A DNA stretch of 64,000 nt from Arthrobacter globiformis (lineage in GTDB: Bacteria; Actinomycetota; Actinomycetes; Actinomycetales; Micrococcaceae): contig NZ_JAUSYZ010000002.1 in assembly GCF_030817195.1 (NCBI RefSeq), positions 186,001 to 250,000 on the forward strand, in the 5' to 3' direction. The stretch's first letter is position 1, and each line of letters begins with the position of its first letter. Shown in pieces: positions 61,327 through 64,000 of this stretch. A model generated the notes under the pieces. It was given only the letters and a program-made list of their open reading frames with translations. It had not been told where the DNA came from and did not search any database. The position numbers were made by a program, and so were the translations under genes.

Positions 61327-62302
61327 CCGGCAAGAGCGGGCACTGAATCGGAAAACTTGGGCAAAATTCTTGCATCCCGTTCTCCGTGTACCAGGGAGGG
61401 CCGGGAGACCTCTTAGCCTCCCGTCCCGCGCTGAGTGGATGAACACAAAATTGCTCATTCATCAAGTGATCAATAGCCTGCCGCAGGCAACGAGGCTGCA
61501 AGGGAGAACCCCAATACCGTGACCGGGGTGCTGCCCCGCAACTGGACCCGGAGCGAACAATCTTCGGCACGGCAATCAAGCCGAAGACGTCCAAACTGAA
61601 CGCCGATGACTGGGCCCTTCGTCCGGTTGTTCAGGAGGAGACCGCGTAGGGCACCAACCGGGTTACTGGTTCGGGCTTCCAATTGTCTCGGGTAGCGCGG
61701 CCGGGCCGTCCACCGTGGATAGCCCGGCCTCTCCCAAACCCTGCTGAGGGTGAACCCCAAGTGTTCTGAACCTGGGCGGCAGGAATGCCAGTACCGCCAC
61801 CGGATTGGGAGCATGGTCTTCACAATGATGGCGGCTCTGGCACAGACGGAGGAGCCGAAGATCAAGCCGGATGATGCAACGACAGCGTCGGCAAGCGCCA
61901 TGCAGCAGACGGGGGCCTGGTGGTTTCAGTGACCGCCAGGATGGCTTCCTCCGCCGCGTTCGCGTGCACCGGCCGCTTTAGCGCGGACACATGGCAGCAC
62001 GGCCCATGGAACCGCGCGGGCCCATGGAAGCACACAAATTTTCAGCTCCATGGGGGCGCCGTCACAGACCGGTTCCGCTCGGACTAAGCCGTCCGCCGGT
62101 CCCCGCACTTAGCCCCACAGCGACGCACCTCATAAAATGAATACCGTTCATATAATGTGAGACGCTTTGCTTACGTGCCCGGTCTTTGGATCTGCAAGAC
62201 AGAGAAGACCAATATGAGAGGCCCATACGGCCTATAAAGCCTTCGTCTGCAGCAGAGCCGATACCAACAACGCGATAAAGCCAACGGACACGAAGGAAGC
62301 AG
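61327..62302. other. Degenerate intergenic stretch right of the sugar module
   Basis: Holds the recombinase scrap at 61763 and, near 62136-62151, an ATGAA...TTCAT palindrome. CCCATGGAA-like units recur near 62003-62055. No other gene is supported. Confidence 0.5.
61763..61905 (+). pseudogene. Serine recombinase scrap
   Basis: VLNLGGRNASTATGLGA then, after a shift, GSMVFTMMAALAQTEEPKIK corresponds to LNLGGGDVDTATPMGSMLFT and MAALAQMEHEIKRE of the broken recombinase at 44249. Only this middle portion is left. Confidence 0.65.
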
Positions 62303-62506
62303 ATGGAAGCCCAGCCCAGCCAGAACTGGAACGACCTGATTGATCGTCACGTAGAAATCCGGAAAAACGGCCGAGTCGTGCGGACCGGACGGGTCGAGGC
62401 CGTCACCCATGCAGCAGATGCCCTCTGGCTCGAGGGCCACGGGTCTGACCTGCGTTCGATTTTTGAAAAGGCAGAAGGTTATTCAGCCATCCCCTTCTGC
62501 GACTAA
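62303..62506 (+). CDS. Small hypothetical protein, 67 aa
   Basis: ATG behind CGAAGGAAGCAG. The protein (NWNDLIDRHVEIRKNGRVVR, TGRVEAVTHAADALWLEGHG, SDLRSIFEKAEGYSAIPFCD) looks like a small beta-rich fold. Relatives of this style are common single genes in Arthrobacter. Function unknown. Confidence 0.65.
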   Translation: MEAQPSQNWNDLIDRHVEIRKNGRVVRTGRVEAVTHAADALWLEGHGSDLRSIFEKAEGYSAIPFCD

Positions 62507-62643
62507 CGTGTTCCGAGATGGTGAACTTCCCGTCCGGCATGCTGAGGGCGAGTAATCCGTTGAACTTTTCCTCAGTCAGGCCCGCGAACTTCACCAAGCT
62601 TCACATGGGTTTTACATCAGTGACCTTTGCACACGCTTCCGGA

Positions 62644-62913
62644 GGGGTTCATGCTCGGCAGCTGACTGCGACGCTGCTGGGGGACCGTCGCGAGGGCTTC
62701 CTTACGGTTCTGCAGCGGGGGCGTGACCGGAGGCAGATCCGGCAGGACGCTGACCTGGAAACGGTGGTGGACGCCTTATACGGCGCCATCTACTATCGGC
62801 TCGTGGCCACCGGGGAGGTCATTGATGGCCCTTTCCTTCGTCACCTCAATGGCCTGGCCGTCCGAAGCTGCGCCACATCGGCTTACTTCCAGAAGCTGGC
62901 CGGACAAGGGTGA
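62644..62913 (+). pseudogene. TetR-family regulator remnant, C-terminal domain only
   Basis: TATLLGDRREGFLTVLQRGR, DRRQIRQDADLETVVDALYG and AIYYRLVATGEVIDGPFLRH are the C-terminal ligand-domain helices of TetR regulators. No HTH lies upstream in any frame, so the gene has lost its DNA-binding half. Confidence 0.7.
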
Positions 62914-63024
62914 GACGTTCGGTGGCATTTCGTTCCATTTCTTCGCCCCTGGTATCCGGCCCAAATCATAGTTGAAGCAGCGCCGGAACAGACGCTGCAG
63001 GATTCAACAAAAGGACCGGAAGCC

Positions 63025-63504
63025 ATGACCATCATCACAACTTCGGCGCGAACAAACGTTGGCACCCAGCACCCGGAGCTCTACAGCACACTTGCCAGCA
63101 TGGCCGAAGCGTCGGACCAGGCCGCACTCGCCGAGGGCATCTCCCCGCTCCTGCTCGAACTCGTCAAGATCCGGGTGTCCCAGATCAATGGCTGCGCCTA
63201 TTGCCTGCGGATCCACACGGCCGACTCCCTGGCCAAAGGCGAAACCCCTGAGCGCCTGGCAGTCCTGCCGGCATGGCGGGAAACACAGTACTTCGACGCG
63301 CAAGAAGGCGCAGCCCTGGGACTGGCTGAATATATCACCGGGATCAAGGATTCCCATGCCCACGCCGGCCTCTATGAAGCCGCCGCCGAGCAGCTGACCC
63401 CGGGGCAGCTGTCAGCCCTCATCTGGGTGGCCATCTCCATCAATTCGTTCAACCGGGTTGCCATCAGCAGCTCCTACAAGGTGGCGCCCGGCAGGCAGCG
63501 CTAA
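63025..63504 (+). CDS. Carboxymuconolactone-decarboxylase/AhpD-family protein
   Basis: 159 aa: SPLLLELVKIRVSQINGCAY with C-x-x-C (CAYC) followed by LRIHTADSLAKGE, the AhpD active site. Redox-active peroxidase-like proteins of this family remove hydroperoxides with outside thiols. Unlike the relative at 18245 both Cys are present. Start after AAAAGGACCGGAAGCC. Confidence 0.87.
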   Translation: MTIITTSARTNVGTQHPELYSTLASMAEASDQAALAEGISPLLLELVKIRVSQINGCAYCLRIHTADSLAKGETPERLAVLPAWRETQYFDAQEGAALGLAEYITGIKDSHAHAGLYEAAAEQLTPGQLSALIWVAISINSFNRVAISSSYKVAPGRQR

Positions 63505-63857
63505 GCCGGCGCTACGTCGGCTGCCAGTGATCGGCGCCGGCGCCGGTTCCTGCGCAACCCCTAACCATGACTGGTCAGCCCTCGTCCTGAGAAATTCAGC
63601 TGGCGGGAGGCAGGACCTCACAATAAGTCCGTGCACGGTTGTACTTATTGAGTGCCCGAAGGAGGTTGCATACCCAAATCCTCGTGTAGGGCAACCCAGA
63701 GGCCAGGTTCCGTTGGTGATACTCGCAAGCCTTCCGGCTGCGCGCACGCCACCGATATACGCCTCCCTTTCAACGAAGTCATCGGGCCGGGATTCTACAT
63801 ATCGTCCTAGTCCTGTCACATAAAGCGGCCCCGCTAGCGGCCAAAAGGAGAAGCATC
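63505..63857. promoter_or_regulatory. Promoter region of the terminal oxidoreductase gene
   Basis: No gene supported. Contains an imperfect inverted repeat CTCACAATAAGT (63617-63628) and ACTTATTGAG (63643-63652) around GTGCAC, a plausible operator, and the ribosome site AAAAGGAGAAGCATC before 63858. Confidence 0.45.
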
Positions 63858-64000
63858 ATGAACAGCAGAGAACGTCGTCTCGCGACTGGCGTCCTAGTCA
63901 TCGGTACGGGTGGCTCTGGCCTCCGTGCGGCAATCGAGCTCGCCGAGGCCGGCGTCGATGTGATCGCCGTCGGAAAGCGGTCGCGTCTGGATGCGCATAC
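63858..64000 (+). CDS. FAD-dependent oxidoreductase (succinate dehydrogenase/L-aspartate oxidase type), partial
   Basis: The first 47 codons only; the gene runs off the window. ATGVLVIGTGGSGLRAAIEL with AEAGVDVIAVGKRSRLDAHT is the FAD-binding Rossmann motif G-x-G-x-S-G-L-R-A-A of fumarate reductase/succinate dehydrogenase flavoproteins and L-aspartate oxidases. Function cannot be refined from this much. Strong ribosome site AAAAGGAGAAGC. Confidence 0.8.
   Translation, partial: MNSRERRLATGVLVIGTGGSGLRAAIELAEAGVDVIAVGKRSRLDAH

Noticed and set aside
63412..63819. 135-aa minus-strand frame between the CMD gene and the terminal oxidoreductase gene
   Set aside because: Overlaps the end of the CMD gene, has no ribosome site or family, and covers what looks like a promoter region.
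1..64000. CRISPR arrays, rRNA and tRNA genes
   Set aside because: No regularly spaced repeats and no rRNA or tRNA-like stretches were seen while reading both strands; a tRNA scan would be needed to exclude a degenerate one.

Overview
The window is GC-rich actinobacterial DNA, most like a large accessory or catabolic plasmid of an Arthrobacter-type soil bacterium (Micrococcaceae). The genus is inferred from gene content, codon use and style: Lsr2, NrdH, a KfrA/ParB partition region, a MobC/relaxase pair, DUF4192, DUF3846 and DUF4913 genes, Tn3-type debris and many ATGA-coupled operons. No rRNA, tRNA or CRISPR array was seen, and no replication initiator was recognised.

Layout. (1) 1-9.7 kb: plasmid backbone genes of mostly unknown function, a 898-aa SF1 helicase cassette bounded by direct repeats, a miniature Tn3-type inverted-repeat element, and a small DUF1622 membrane protein. 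(2) 10-19.2 kb: a block lying between two Tn3-type res-like sites: a recombinase remnant, a tandem GNAT protein, a secreted protein, a frameshifted LuxR-type ATPase regulator, a GH15 glycosidase and an AhpD-like protein. (3) 19.3-28 kb: core plasmid maintenance and transfer: NrdH, SSB, KfrA-like repressor with a palindromic operator, small DNA-binding proteins, a ParB-like protein, then MobC, relaxase and a coiled-coil mobilisation protein. (4) 28-32.5 kb: RES-Xre toxin-antitoxin pair, Lsr2, a decayed DUF1016 nuclease, a GNAT and a HAD protein. (5) 33.3-43.4 kb: a catabolic island with a BCCT transporter, SnoaL-flavin reductase fusion, luciferase-like monooxygenase, two aldehyde dehydrogenases (one succinate-semialdehyde type), alpha/beta hydrolase, tautomerase, two AA_synth-family proteins and a GntR regulator. 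This set matches the known logic of trigonelline (N-methylnicotinate) degradation: uptake of a betaine, oxygenolytic ring cleavage, aldehyde oxidation, hydrolysis, and oxidation of succinate semialdehyde. (6) 43.5-45.8 kb: a frameshifted DUF4913 gene, a broken serine recombinase and an EAL-domain scrap. (7) 45.9-61.3 kb: a sugar/sugar-acid module with a LacI regulator, enolase-superfamily dehydratase, MFS transporter, three dehydrogenases, KDPG-type aldolase, KDG-type kinase, a YtfQ-RT-YjfF-like ABC importer, polyol-type SDR and AldA-like dehydrogenase; identical palindromes stand before its two transcription units. (8) 61.5-64 kb: recombinase and TetR remnants, a CMD-family protein and the start of an FAD-dependent oxidoreductase running off the end.

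Most notable are a 390-620 bp leader repeated three times, each copy ending at the start codon of a different plasmid gene; the trigonelline-like catabolic island; the repeat-bounded helicase cassette; and four genes each broken by what looks like one extra base in a GC-rich run.
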